From: Anaerolineales bacterium
GTDB taxonomy: Bacteria > Chloroflexota > Anaerolineae > Anaerolineales > E44-bin32
DNA: 46,816 bases
Assembly: GCA_016927115.1 (NCBI GenBank)
Contig: JAFGNH010000087.1
Coordinates: forward strand, 1-46,816
Direction: 5' to 3'
The notes beneath the pieces are model-generated. The model had not been told where the DNA came from. It saw nothing but the letters and a program-made list of their open reading frames with translations, and searched no databases. Positions 1-7,599 of this stretch are shown here, one piece after another (within the stretch, counting starts at the first letter, position 1; each line of letters opens with the position of its first letter). A program made the translations under genes and the position numbers.

Positions 1-621
1 ATGGACATTCACTTCTGAGTACTCAATACCATGGGTTTCAAAAAATTCCCGGGCCATTCTACAGCCCGGACACCAGCGGGTACAGTAAAGTACAACATCT
101 GCCTGTGGGATGGGATCATCCGCTCCTTTTCTTTCAACATCTGCTCGTGCTGCAGACACAGGATCAATGCGTTTTAATTCCTGGATCAGAATATCATTCT
201 CAGGTAAATCGTCGACATCATGGATATCGATATACTGAATAACACCATGCTTGTCGATAATGAATATTGCCCGTTCACTTTGTCCATCTTCCTTTTTGAA
301 TACGCCAAATTTCTGCGCAATTGCCCCATGAGGCCAGAAGTCACTGAGTAGTGGATAGGTGATCCCCCCCAGGCTTTCTGCCCAGGCTTTCAGACAAGGG
401 CTGTGATCTACACTGATGCCCAGAACCTGGGCATTTAATCCTGCAAAAAGAGGAAGGTCCTCTTCATATGCAGGAACTTGACTGCTTCAAATTGGTGTCC
501 ACGCCAGAGGGAAGAAGAACAGGATAACATTCTGCCCACGGTAATCATGCAGTGACACCTCTCTTCCCAGGTGATCGGTCAGCGTAAAGTCGGGCGCTTT
601 CTTCCCTGTTTTCAGTTTCAT
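1..621 (-). CDS. Selenocysteine-containing peroxiredoxin-glutaredoxin fusion (partial, runs off window)
   Basis: The ATG at 621 follows a GGGAGG ribosome site. The frame stays open to the window edge (207 codons) except for one TGA at 489-487, codon 45. Residues 38-45 read PLAWTPI-TGA, an exact fit to the peroxiredoxin active-site pattern P-x3-T-x2-C with TGA in place of the peroxidatic cysteine. Peroxiredoxin sequence continues on both sides of it, for example APDFTLTD at 9-16 and GISVDHSPCLKAWAE at 68-82. From about residue 175 a glutaredoxin-like domain begins with YCTRWCPGC (CPGC at 184-187). Known family role: peroxide reduction, here probably with the fused glutaredoxin as built-in reductant. 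Cys76 could act as a resolving residue. I infer that TGA is decoded as selenocysteine, because coding constraint is intact downstream and a hairpin lies at SECIS distance. A nonsense mutation or sequencing error is the alternative. The C-terminus lies outside the window. Confidence 0.85.
439..475 (-). promoter_or_regulatory. Candidate bacterial SECIS element
   Basis: On the minus strand, downstream of the TGA at 489-487, a two-tier hairpin can be drawn. The lower stem is TCCTGCA (475-469) with TGCAGGA (445-439). A small internal loop follows, then the upper stem AAGAGG (464-459) with CCTCTT (453-448), closing a 5-nt loop. The apical loop starts 28 nt after the TGA, within the range described for bacterial SECIS elements, and a GG pair closes it. 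Thirteen Watson-Crick pairs inside a coding sequence are more than expected by chance. SelB binding is inferred. Confidence 0.7.
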
Positions 622-756
622 ATGACCTCCCAATTATGCGAGAAATAAGATCACTAAAGGTTAAAAATAGTCTACCAGAAACCGGGTCCCTTTGTGCGTT
701 TATGCGTATACCATGAGTGAAATCCTCTGGAAAATTCAGAGGCAGGAAAGAACAAA

Positions 757-786
757 AGCTATGCGATTCGGAAAGCACGCATAGCT
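757..786 (-). terminator. Probable rho-independent terminator of the DUF4870 gene
   Basis: AGCTATGCG (757-765) is perfectly complementary to CGCATAGCT (778-786), with a 12-nt loop. On the minus strand the hairpin is followed by TTTTGTT. A second perfect 11-bp hairpin (804-814 with 824-834) lies between it and the stop codon at 849 but has no T-run. Confidence 0.6.
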
Positions 787-848
787 ATATCCAATGAGGA
801 GGGGAAGAGAGGATCATTTTTCAATCCTCTCTTCAGAATTACAGTATC

Positions 849-1187
849 TCAGTCAACCCAACCCTGATTCTTGAGGAAGTCCGTGATAACCGGCAGTTCC
901 ATGTATTTACCCTGGTATGCCTCAATAGCCGGCCACAGGGTTACGAACCAGAGTATTGGTGCACAAATTGCCCCAACCACAGTAATTGCGAGTATTACCA
1001 TGACCACCCAGAGGACTACATTGACGGCCAGGGATTGTACTGCATGGTACTTGAGGAAAGGACGGGCTTTCTTGTCTTCCATGAAGAGCAGGATCAGCGC
1101 GATCAGTGGGATCGGGTAGCCGAATGCGGCCAGGAGCTTGTCATTCTGTGTGATTTCTGATTGGTTGAAGTCGATCTGGTCACTCAT
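849..1187 (-). CDS. DUF4870-like small membrane protein
   Basis: The product has 112 residues. The N-terminus is polar (residues 1-18). Two or three hydrophobic segments follow: about 19-36, 53-75 and 77-92. The arrangement of a charged EDKKARPF stretch followed by FLKYHAVQSL is typical of the DUF4870/Tic20-like small membrane proteins. It has no known enzymatic function. It stands alone, with a hairpin terminator behind it and AAGGAGAAT-type sequence just upstream of the ATG at 1187 supporting this start. Confidence 0.75.
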   Translation of the reverse strand: MSDQIDFNQSEITQNDKLLAAFGYPIPLIALILLFMEDKKARPFLKYHAVQSLAVNVVLWVVMVILAITVVGAICAPILWFVTLWPAIEAYQGKYMELPVITDFLKNQGWVD

Positions 1188-1603
1188 AAAATTCTCCTTA
1201 TATATGTTTCTTTAAATAATAACGGATTTAATGTACACCTGTATTCCAATTTCTGCCAAACCCGGGGCAGGTATTCCGAATACAGTGGACACTCAAACCT
1301 GAAAACTTATTCCGCCGGGGGCATCTCAAGGAAACCTCGATTTTGTGCCAGCCCAATCCTATTAACCCCGAAGAGGATAACAGGTTGCGGTCATTGGAGC
1401 AGATTCCATTTACATATTATAGCCTAAGGGAAGCAGAGGAACACTGTGAGGGTGGCGAAGGCAGCAGAGAGTCTAGTGCCGATGCGATCCTGCGGATTCA
1501 CCAGCATACCCACTTATGGTACTGTTAGATAAACACAGATCGATACATTTGTTCTGAGCCTGAGGCCGGTTCTTCGTGTATCTGGCAGGTGAAGCTGCAG
1601 TGA
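1188..1603. other. Intergenic stretch without a recognised gene
   Basis: These 416 bases separate the DUF4870 gene from the 3' end of the exonuclease III gene. Short plus-strand open frames exist but show no family resemblance, no convincing ribosome site and no biased composition. The AT-rich part next to 1188-1240 probably holds the DUF4870 promoter. I see nothing else that I can support. Confidence 0.5.
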
Positions 1604-2377
1604 TCAACGCAGCGTCAGGCTGACAGGGCAGTGATCGGATCCGAGCACATCCATGTGAATCTGGGCATTGACAACCCTGTCACGGAGTTCCGGTGTGATA
1701 AAGAAATAATCGATACGCCAGCCAACATTGCGTTCCCGGGCTTTGCCCCAATAAGCCCACCAGCTATAAACGTCTGTTTTTTCCGGATGGCGGTCGCGGT
1801 AGATGTCGATGTAACCTGCGGTGGTGACTTCATCCAGCCAGGCACGTTCTTCTGGCAGGAAGCCTGTAGTCTTCTGATTTTCTTTCGGTCGGGCGAGGTC
1901 AATTTCCTTATGGGCGGTGTTCACATCCCCACAGAATATCACTGATCTCCCCTGGGATCTGAGATTTTCGCAGTAGGACAGAAATGCATCGTAGAATTCC
2001 AGTTTAAAGGGTACTCTGGAGTGATCGCGAGAACCATTGGGGAAATAGGCGTTCAGGAGCACAAAATCTCCATAATCGGCGATAATTGTGCGCCCCTCTG
2101 CATCAAATTTTTCAATTCCCAACCCGATCTGTACCGACAGAGGGTCCTCTTTACTGAAAACCGCCACGCCGCTGTACCCTTTGCGCTCTGCAGATGCCCA
2201 TGTGATGTGGTATCCAGGGATTTCCAGTAATTCCGGGTCGAGCTGTTCGGGATTTGCTTTGGTCTCTTGAACTGCGAGGATATGGGGTTGTGCCTGCTCT
2301 ATCCAATCGAGAAAGCCCTTCTTTTGGGCGGCCCTGATCCCGTTGACATTCCATGAGTACAGTGTTTTTTCAGTCAT
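1604..2377 (-). CDS. xth: Exodeoxyribonuclease III / AP endonuclease
   Basis: This 257-residue protein has the length and motif order of the ExoIII/ExoA branch of the EEP nuclease superfamily. Near the start is SWNVNGIRAA. The metal-binding glutamate is E38 in VQETK, the GYSGVAVFSK region follows, FCGDVNTAH lies mid-protein, and GSDHCPVSLTL closes the C-terminus with the catalytic Asp-His pair. The family removes abasic sites and 3' blocked ends during base excision repair. It is transcribed away from yjbQ; the 117-bp gap between them must hold both promoters. All catalytic motifs are intact. Confidence 0.95.
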   Translation of the reverse strand: MTEKTLYSWNVNGIRAAQKKGFLDWIEQAQPHILAVQETKANPEQLDPELLEIPGYHITWASAERKGYSGVAVFSKEDPLSVQIGLGIEKFDAEGRTIIADYGDFVLLNAYFPNGSRDHSRVPFKLEFYDAFLSYCENLRSQGRSVIFCGDVNTAHKEIDLARPKENQKTTGFLPEERAWLDEVTTAGYIDIYRDRHPEKTDVYSWWAYWGKARERNVGWRIDYFFITPELRDRVVNAQIHMDVLGSDHCPVSLTLR

Positions 2378-2494
2378 AATGAGCTAATTTTACCAGAAAG
2401 TACACGGAGGATTTTATACGGTAGATGTGGAAATCAGGATAAGTTCTGCTATTCTTGGAACACAGATCCACCACCTTTTGATTGGAGATTACGA

Positions 2495-2911
2495 ATGGAA
2501 ATTATAAGAGTACAGACTTGTTCCAAGAATGAACTGATTGACATTACTGACCAGGTTCAAGCGGCTATCAGCGAAATTGGAAGCCAGGAAGGACTTGTCT
2601 CTGTATTTATACAGCATACAACAGCCGGAGTAACCATTAATGAAAATGCGGATCCTGATGTTGTCCGCGATATATTGAGTGACCTGGCACGTTTAATTCC
2701 TGAAAATCAGTCATATTATCGGCATTTTGAAGGCAACAGTGCCAGCCATTTAAAGGCGAGTCTGGTGGGAATCTCTGTGACAATACCGCTGGTATCCGGC
2801 AGAATGGCGCTAGGCCGCTGGCAGGGGATCTATTTCTGTGAGTTTGATGGGCCACGCACACGATCAGTTATGGTCAATATCATCCCCAGTGAACCGCTTC
2901 CCCGGGTTTAA
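2495..2911 (+). CDS. yjbQ: YjbQ/UPF0047 family protein
   Basis: The product has 138 residues, the usual family length. It carries the signature HTTAGVTINENADPDVVRD (about residues 41-59), the HLKASLVG histidine segment near 90-97 and GRWQGIYFCEFDGPR near the C-terminus. The family forms a trimeric beta barrel with a conserved His/Asp/Glu pocket. Members show weak thiamine-phosphate synthase activity and can replace thiE when over-produced, but the physiological reaction is unsettled. A GGAG ten bases before the ATG supports the start. It appears to be a single-gene unit. Confidence 0.92.
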   Translation: MEIIRVQTCSKNELIDITDQVQAAISEIGSQEGLVSVFIQHTTAGVTINENADPDVVRDILSDLARLIPENQSYYRHFEGNSASHLKASLVGISVTIPLVSGRMALGRWQGIYFCEFDGPRTRSVMVNIIPSEPLPRV

Positions 2912-3006
2912 CCGGGATTTCCAGCGCATAATGATATAATGCGTGATCTCGCCTACATGGCGCTAATTACTGAATGCTGCTTTTGTTCCTTCAGTAAAAT
3001 CTGATC

Positions 3007-3849
3007 ATGAAAACATCTGAACGAATCACTATCACATCTACCTCACTCATCCTCAGCACGGCTGCCATTATCGGGCTCAGTGCATGTTCCCAATCCCTGA
3101 GGATTAGCGAAGTAAATTCAAGCGAAACCCCGGTGCAAACATTTCTCGCAAGCTTTACGCCCACGAGCACATCCACACCCAGTTCTACGCCCACACCCAC
3201 GGTGTCACCTTCTGCAACCCTGGAACCCACACTGACGCCTACTCCAAGCCCAACTCCGAGTGCCACGCCGCGGCCTACATATGCAATCCTGCGTGGAGAG
3301 GTTAATGTGGAACAGGTGAGCTGCTTCTATGGGCCAAGTAAAGCCTACCTGTATAAATATCTCCTGTTGGGTGGCAGCAACCTGGATATTATTGGTATTC
3401 TTCCGGATACCCGGTATATTCAGGTGCGCGCCATTGGAGGGGATAATCCTTGCTGGATGAACCTGGAATGGATGGATGTCAAAGGGGATATCAACACGGT
3501 GGAGCCTATCGATCCGGAGGATATTTTGCTGCCGGCTTCTCCATATTATTCGGCGCTTACCAATGTTTCGGCTGTTCGGGATGGCAATCAGGTAACGATT
3601 TCCTGGAATCCCCTTTTCCTGCGCGCTGGTGATGATTCACTGCAGGAACCATATCTGGTGGAGACATGGGTCTGTCAGGGAGGTGAACTTACCTTTGTGC
3701 CAATCGGTGCGTATATAACTCTGGCAAACGTAATCGATGAGCCGGGCTGTGAAGAGCCTTCACACGGACGTGTCTATGGTGTGGAAAAGCATGGATATAC
3801 AAGGTATGTTGTTGTTCCCTGGCCGGTTTTCGAAGATGATTCTGATTGA
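3007..3849 (+). CDS. Thr/Pro-rich exported lipoprotein
   Basis: The 280-residue protein begins with a basic N-region, a hydrophobic core and a lipobox ending LSAC, so Cys27 is the likely lipidated residue. Residues about 50-93 are a low-complexity Thr/Pro/Ser linker. Beyond it is an SH3-like segment (about 98-160) with conserved-looking Cys and Trp (CFYGPSKAYLYKYL, PCWMNLEWMDV). A C-terminal beta-rich domain begins VSAVRDGNQVTISWNPL, in fibronectin III style. This architecture is common for surface lipoproteins in Anaerolineae. The function is unknown. No clear ribosome site is visible before the ATG. Confidence 0.8.
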   Translation: MKTSERITITSTSLILSTAAIIGLSACSQSLRISEVNSSETPVQTFLASFTPTSTSTPSSTPTPTVSPSATLEPTLTPTPSPTPSATPRPTYAILRGEVNVEQVSCFYGPSKAYLYKYLLLGGSNLDIIGILPDTRYIQVRAIGGDNPCWMNLEWMDVKGDINTVEPIDPEDILLPASPYYSALTNVSAVRDGNQVTISWNPLFLRAGDDSLQEPYLVETWVCQGGELTFVPIGAYITLANVIDEPGCEEPSHGRVYGVEKHGYTRYVVVPWPVFEDDSD

Positions 3850-3877
3850 GCAGATTCTCAAATAAAAATAAATAAAA

Positions 3878-3905
3878 GAGGCTGTCCTAGAAGGATGGCT
3901 CCTTT
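3878..3905 (+). terminator. Probable terminator of the Thr/Pro lipoprotein gene
   Basis: GGCTGTCCT (3880-3888) pairs with AGGATGGCT (3892-3900) using two or three wobble pairs across a 3-nt loop. A short T-run follows. It lies 30 bases after the stop codon at 3849. Confidence 0.45.
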
Positions 3906-4107
3906 GGATTACAGTGTTTCAAAACCCACCCCTCATCCCTCCGGGGAGGGGAATTGGTATTGGTTTTCCATGGATCGTTTGCTCCAGGTTTCGAGTCAGT
4001 CCGTTTTGTTTGATTATACCTGCAGAAGAAGCGCGAAGTTCCCTCCTTGGAGGGGATTCAGGGGGGGCATTTCAGGGCTGCACTATCAACGATGAAGGAA
4101 AACAGGG

Positions 4108-4130
4108 GGGCTGCCCTTTTGGGACAGCCC
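4108..4130 (-). terminator. Probable terminator of the AIM24-family gene
   Basis: GGGCTG (4108-4113) pairs with CAGCCC (4125-4130), and inner CCC pairs with GGG around a TTTT loop. Read on the minus strand, the hairpin is followed closely by GTTTTCC. It lies about 40 bases beyond the stop of the minus-strand gene. Confidence 0.5.
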
Positions 4131-4170
4131 TCTACCATGAACATACTATTTCTTCTGGCTGATGTACTGG

Positions 4171-4857
4171 TTAATTGCTTTTCGCCATTGGGATGTATTT
4201 CGCCAGCTTCCGGGCGAGGTTGGATATCGGCATACTCTGGAGCCAGATCGTGCCGGGACCGCGCAGGTTAGCAAGGAAGAGGCCTTCCCCGCCGAAGAGG
4301 ACATTGGTCACTCCTTTTACCATTTCGATATCATAAGAAATGGTGGGTTCGAACATGGCAATATGGCCTGGATCGACGCGCATCGTTTCGTTGGCCTGCA
4401 GTGTATAGGTCCGCACATCTCCGGGTATCTCCATGAAGACTGCTCCCGGCCCCGTTACTTTCTGGAGGATGAATCCTTCTCCACCGAAGAGGCCAGCCCC
4501 CAGTTTTTTCTGGAAGTAGATTTCAAGCTTAACGCTGGATTGTGCTACCATGAAGGAATCTTTCTGGCAGATGATACTTTCGCCAGTCGCAAGTTCCTTC
4601 AAGATAACTTTTCCAGGTGCTTCCGGGGTAAAAACAATCATCCCTCCAGACCCGCCTGCGGTATAAGTTGTCATAAAGATGGATTCCCCGGCGAGTTTTC
4701 GACCGAGGCTGGCCATAACCCCTCCCCGGGCACTTGTTTTCATATCAACAGCTCCCTGCATCCATGCCATGCCGCCTGATTCTGTGTATACAGATTCGCC
4801 AGGATCCAGCTTGATCTCCAATGTTTGCAGCAGATCTCCTTCAATCTTGTATTTCAT
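4171..4857 (-). CDS. TIGR00266/AIM24 family protein
   Basis: I place the start at the ATG at 4857, preceded by TAGGAGG at ideal spacing. An upstream in-frame start at 4923 lacks such a site. The 228-residue product starts MKYKIEGDLLQTLEIKLDPG and carries glycine-rich beta-helix repeats typical of the family: ESGGMAWMQG, FMTTYTAGGSGG and LFGGEGFIL/LFGGEGLFLANL, the last an internal duplication. The family forms a trimeric double-stranded beta-helix. Its biochemical role is not established; the eukaryotic relative AIM24 is mitochondrial. It is a single gene with its own terminator candidate. Confidence 0.88.
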   Translation of the reverse strand: MKYKIEGDLLQTLEIKLDPGESVYTESGGMAWMQGAVDMKTSARGGVMASLGRKLAGESIFMTTYTAGGSGGMIVFTPEAPGKVILKELATGESIICQKDSFMVAQSSVKLEIYFQKKLGAGLFGGEGFILQKVTGPGAVFMEIPGDVRTYTLQANETMRVDPGHIAMFEPTISYDIEMVKGVTNVLFGGEGLFLANLRGPGTIWLQSMPISNLARKLAKYIPMAKSN

Positions 4858-5059
4858 ATCCGACCTCCTAAATGGGGTAATTGAATTGTAGCATAATCGA
4901 TTTTCACGCCGAATCCTGACCATACGCGGCCAGGTATCTGAAATCCATGCAATCCGGATAGAAATCGTTCGCTAGCTGGACAACCTCCTTGAATCAGCGG
5001 TACTATGGAGCAAGGGGCAGGCGATGGAATAGGTATTACCAGTGCATAAGGAGAAAGTA

Positions 5060-5728
5060 GTGAAGGAGAAAATCCTGGTTCCTGCCAGCAGGGCACAGGT
5101 TCAGTTAAAAATCAGCAATTCCCGATTTATCTCAACCGTTTCGCCTGCTTTCAGTGTCGAGGAAGCACGCGCTTTCCTGGATGAAATGAAAAACACGTAC
5201 AGCGATGCCACACATAATGTTCCAGTGTACATTATCGGTCATGGAGCTTCGATTACAACACATTGCAGTGACGATGGTGAACCTTCCGGTACCGCGGGCA
5301 GGCCTGCACTGGCAGTGCTGCAGGGTAGTGGTCTTGGAGATATTGCAGTAGTGATCACACGTTATTTCGGGGGGACAAAACTGGGAACTGGTGGACTGGT
5401 ACGTGCATACAGTGAATCAATGCGCGAAGTCCTGGCGGCGGTTCCAAAAGCTGAAAAGGTACTCTGCCACAGGTGCAGCATGGAGATGCCGTACCCGCTG
5501 TATGAACCGGTTAAGAGACTTCTTCTGACATCAAGGACAGTTGTGTTAGAGGAGCGGTTTACTGAAAAGGTCCTTCTTCACGTCCAGATCGCAGCGGATT
5601 CGTTTCAATCCCTCCAGGCTGAACTTGGTGAACTCTCGCGTGGTACGCTGCAGCTTGAGATTGAGAGGGAGAATTTTTTTGCCCTTTCTCCGGTCAGCCA
5701 TGATTCTGATCATACGCATTCAGACTGA
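5060..5728 (+). CDS. yigZ: YigZ/IMPACT family protein
   Basis: The GTG at 5060 is preferred because AAGGAG lies six bases upstream; an in-frame GTG at 5042 is the alternative. The product has about 222 residues. The N-terminal UPF0029/IMPACT domain contains DDGEPSGTAGRP and RYFGGTKLGTGGLVRAY, both nearly invariant in the family. The C-terminal DUF1949 ferredoxin-like domain spans roughly residues 130-205. Bacterial YigZ proteins are structurally related to ribosomal protein S5 and EF-G folds and are thought to bind nucleic acid or ribosomes. No enzymatic role is established. Confidence 0.93.
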   Translation: MKEKILVPASRAQVQLKISNSRFISTVSPAFSVEEARAFLDEMKNTYSDATHNVPVYIIGHGASITTHCSDDGEPSGTAGRPALAVLQGSGLGDIAVVITRYFGGTKLGTGGLVRAYSESMREVLAAVPKAEKVLCHRCSMEMPYPLYEPVKRLLLTSRTVVLEERFTEKVLLHVQIAADSFQSLQAELGELSRGTLQLEIERENFFALSPVSHDSDHTHSD

Positions 5729-5778
5729 ATTTCAGTTTTTAAGCTAAAGATCCGGGCAAAGCTGCCGATAACCCATAT

Positions 5779-5988
5779 ATGACGGTCTCTTCGCTTTCGA
5801 ATGTGTCCATGCTGGCATCCTATGCATCGCAGATGCAGTCCAATCGCACGCAGGCGAAGGTTGCTGAAAAAGTCCTGGATCAGGTCCAGGATCAGGCTGC
5901 AATGCAAGCTGATGCCCTGGTCTCGATGATTGAGGAATCTACCCGGATGCTGGAGGCGACCGGGCAGATTTTTGATATCTCAATATAA
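5779..5988 (+). CDS. Small YjfB-like protein (putative motility-associated family)
   Basis: This 69-residue helical protein is rich in Ala, Gln, Met and Ser. Its layout, a short N-terminal Ser-rich segment, a long amphipathic helix with QMQSNRTQAKVAEKVLDQVQ, and a hydrophobic C-terminus ending in IFDISI, resembles the small YjfB family annotated as putative motility proteins. No flagellar gene is nearby, so a motility role is unsupported here. No good ribosome site is visible before the ATG. It could be an unrelated small protein, but the frame has a coding-like composition. Confidence 0.5.
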   Translation: MTVSSLSNVSMLASYASQMQSNRTQAKVAEKVLDQVQDQAAMQADALVSMIEESTRMLEATGQIFDISI

Positions 5989-6370
5989 GATGCCAGCAGG
6001 ACCAAAATAGAGTTCTCGGAACAGGGGGGATATTTTGCGTTAAGCCATAAAACCTTTCTTGCCTATCCACAGTGGACGTATATTAAAGTGACTTTCTGAA
6101 CCTTGTTTAGATCGATGGGGAATACCGCTGTAATCACTGATGACAGGTTTGAGAGGGGGCGTTTTTTTCTTCTGTTCCCATCAGCGAATCAGGTAATGCA
6201 TAAGAGATATTTCGTCTTTGAATGTATGGATGCACCTTTAGAAGAAAGGCCATTCTGCGAATGTTCCGAGGTTTCCTGCACGACAGGGAAAGGGATATAA
6301 TGGCAGGTGCAGTGTGGGCAACCTCTGGAGAGGATGTCTCGCTGAATACCAACGGGAGGGTACGTGCGCT
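5989..6370. other. Intergenic leader upstream of the aminotransferase gene
   Basis: These 382 bases contain no frame that resembles a known protein. A 65-codon plus-strand frame at 6103-6300 has no ribosome site and is probably chance. The stretch should contain the promoter of the aminotransferase-pckA pair, but no strong -35/-10 pair stands out. Confidence 0.4.
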
Positions 6371-7582
6371 ATGGAGTTCAGTAAACTTGCCACATCCATC
6401 GCTCCATCTCCAACGCTGGCGTTGAATGAGAAAGCGAAAGCATTACAGAGAGAAGGTGCAGCAGTCATTAATCTGGGTATCGGAGAGCCCGGCAATTTTG
6501 CACCAATGGGAGCAATTCTAGGCGGGATAGCCGGCATTCAAGATGGAAATGTAAAGTATGGCGCCACTGGTGGTACTCCAGCATTGAAAGAAGCAATAAT
6601 TAAATACACCGCAAAACACTACCAGCGAGAAATTTCTGCAAACAATATTCTTATATCCAATGGTGCCAAACAGTCCCTCTTCAATATTCTGTTTGCGCTG
6701 GTGAGTGAAGGGGATGAGGTGCTATTGTTTGCTCCTTATTGGGTCAGCTATCCGGAAATGATCCGTATTACGCGTGGAACAACCAGGGTAGTTGAACCCG
6801 GAGAAGGCTTTCAGCCTTCCATGGATGATGTAAAAAAGCAGGTATCACCCCGAACACGCGTGATTATTCTGAATAACCCGAACAATCCATCGGGAATCAT
6901 CTATCGGGAAGAATTCGTAGCTGAACTTGTATCCTTCTGTGAGGAACATTCGATCTGCCTAATTATGGATGATATCTATCATCAACTCGTTTTTCGTAAC
7001 ACTCCTTTGCCCACCGGATATACCTATACTCCCCGGTCGGTTGAGGAAAGCTGGCTTATTATTTCGAATGGGGTTTCTAAAACTTATGGGATGACGGGTT
7101 TTCGGATTGGCTGGGTGGTCGCCAATTCAGAGTTGATTTCAATGATGGGAAAAATCCAGAGTCAGATGACGTCCTGTCCCCATATCGTTTCCCAGGCAGC
7201 CGCAGTAGGAGCCCTGACAGGTTCACAGCATGTAACGACCAATCTGCGGCAGACAATTCAAAATACACGCGATCTGGTTCTACGGGATCTTGAAACCATT
7301 CCCGGTGTTAGGACCACTGTGCCAGAAGGGGCATTCTATATCCTTCCTGATTTTCGTGCCTACGATCAGGATTCACAAAGATTGGCTGCATTTCTATTGG
7401 AGAAAGTCTATGTCGTAACTGTACCGGGAGCTGCATTTGGTATGGAAGGACATTTACGAATCAGTATTGCAGGGCCTCAATATGAAGTGATGGAGGGGCT
7501 TGGCCGTATTCGATGGGCCTTAAACTCGAAGGGATCCGATAGTATTTATCTTGGTGACCAAAAAGTCGTTCGTTCATGGTGA
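6371..7582 (+). CDS. Class I/II pyridoxal-phosphate aminotransferase (aspartate aminotransferase-like)
   Basis: The ATG at 6371 gives a 403-residue protein of the AspC-type fold I family; GGGAGG lies about 11 bases upstream. Visible motifs are INLGIGEPGNF near the N-terminus, GATGGTPALKEAI, ILNNPNNPSG, MDDIYHQLVF and the Schiff-base lysine K237 in SNGVSKTYGMTGFRIGW. These enzymes exchange amino groups between aspartate or related amino acids and 2-oxoglutarate. The next gene, pckA, starts 18 bases after the stop, so the pair may connect aspartate, oxaloacetate and PEP. Exact substrate specificity cannot be read from sequence alone. Confidence 0.92.
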   Translation: MEFSKLATSIAPSPTLALNEKAKALQREGAAVINLGIGEPGNFAPMGAILGGIAGIQDGNVKYGATGGTPALKEAIIKYTAKHYQREISANNILISNGAKQSLFNILFALVSEGDEVLLFAPYWVSYPEMIRITRGTTRVVEPGEGFQPSMDDVKKQVSPRTRVIILNNPNNPSGIIYREEFVAELVSFCEEHSICLIMDDIYHQLVFRNTPLPTGYTYTPRSVEESWLIISNGVSKTYGMTGFRIGWVVANSELISMMGKIQSQMTSCPHIVSQAAAVGALTGSQHVTTNLRQTIQNTRDLVLRDLETIPGVRTTVPEGAFYILPDFRAYDQDSQRLAAFLLEKVYVVTVPGAAFGMEGHLRISIAGPQYEVMEGLGRIRWALNSKGSDSIYLGDQKVVRSW

Positions 7583-7599
7583 TATCAGAGAGGAGAGCG

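Larger units (their letters stand above)
3850..4170. other. Convergent intergenic region with hairpins and G/C-rich repeat-like block
   Basis: These 321 bases lie between two convergent genes. Each end carries a terminator-like hairpin (3878-3905 and 4108-4130). The middle (about 3925-4075) has alternating runs of C and G, such as CCCTCCGGGGAGGGG and CCCTCCTTGGAGGGG. These resemble small palindromic intergenic repeats. Short plus-strand frames across it look like chance. Copy number elsewhere cannot be seen. Confidence 0.5.

Noticed and set aside
1..621. Peroxiredoxin as a pseudogene broken by a stop codon
   Set aside because: Only one stop occurs, at the exact catalytic Cys position, with intact coding on both sides and a SECIS-like hairpin; decay would give random lesions.
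545..778. 77-codon minus-strand frame overlapping the peroxiredoxin start
   Set aside because: Out of frame with the peroxiredoxin, no family resemblance, and the start has no ribosome site.
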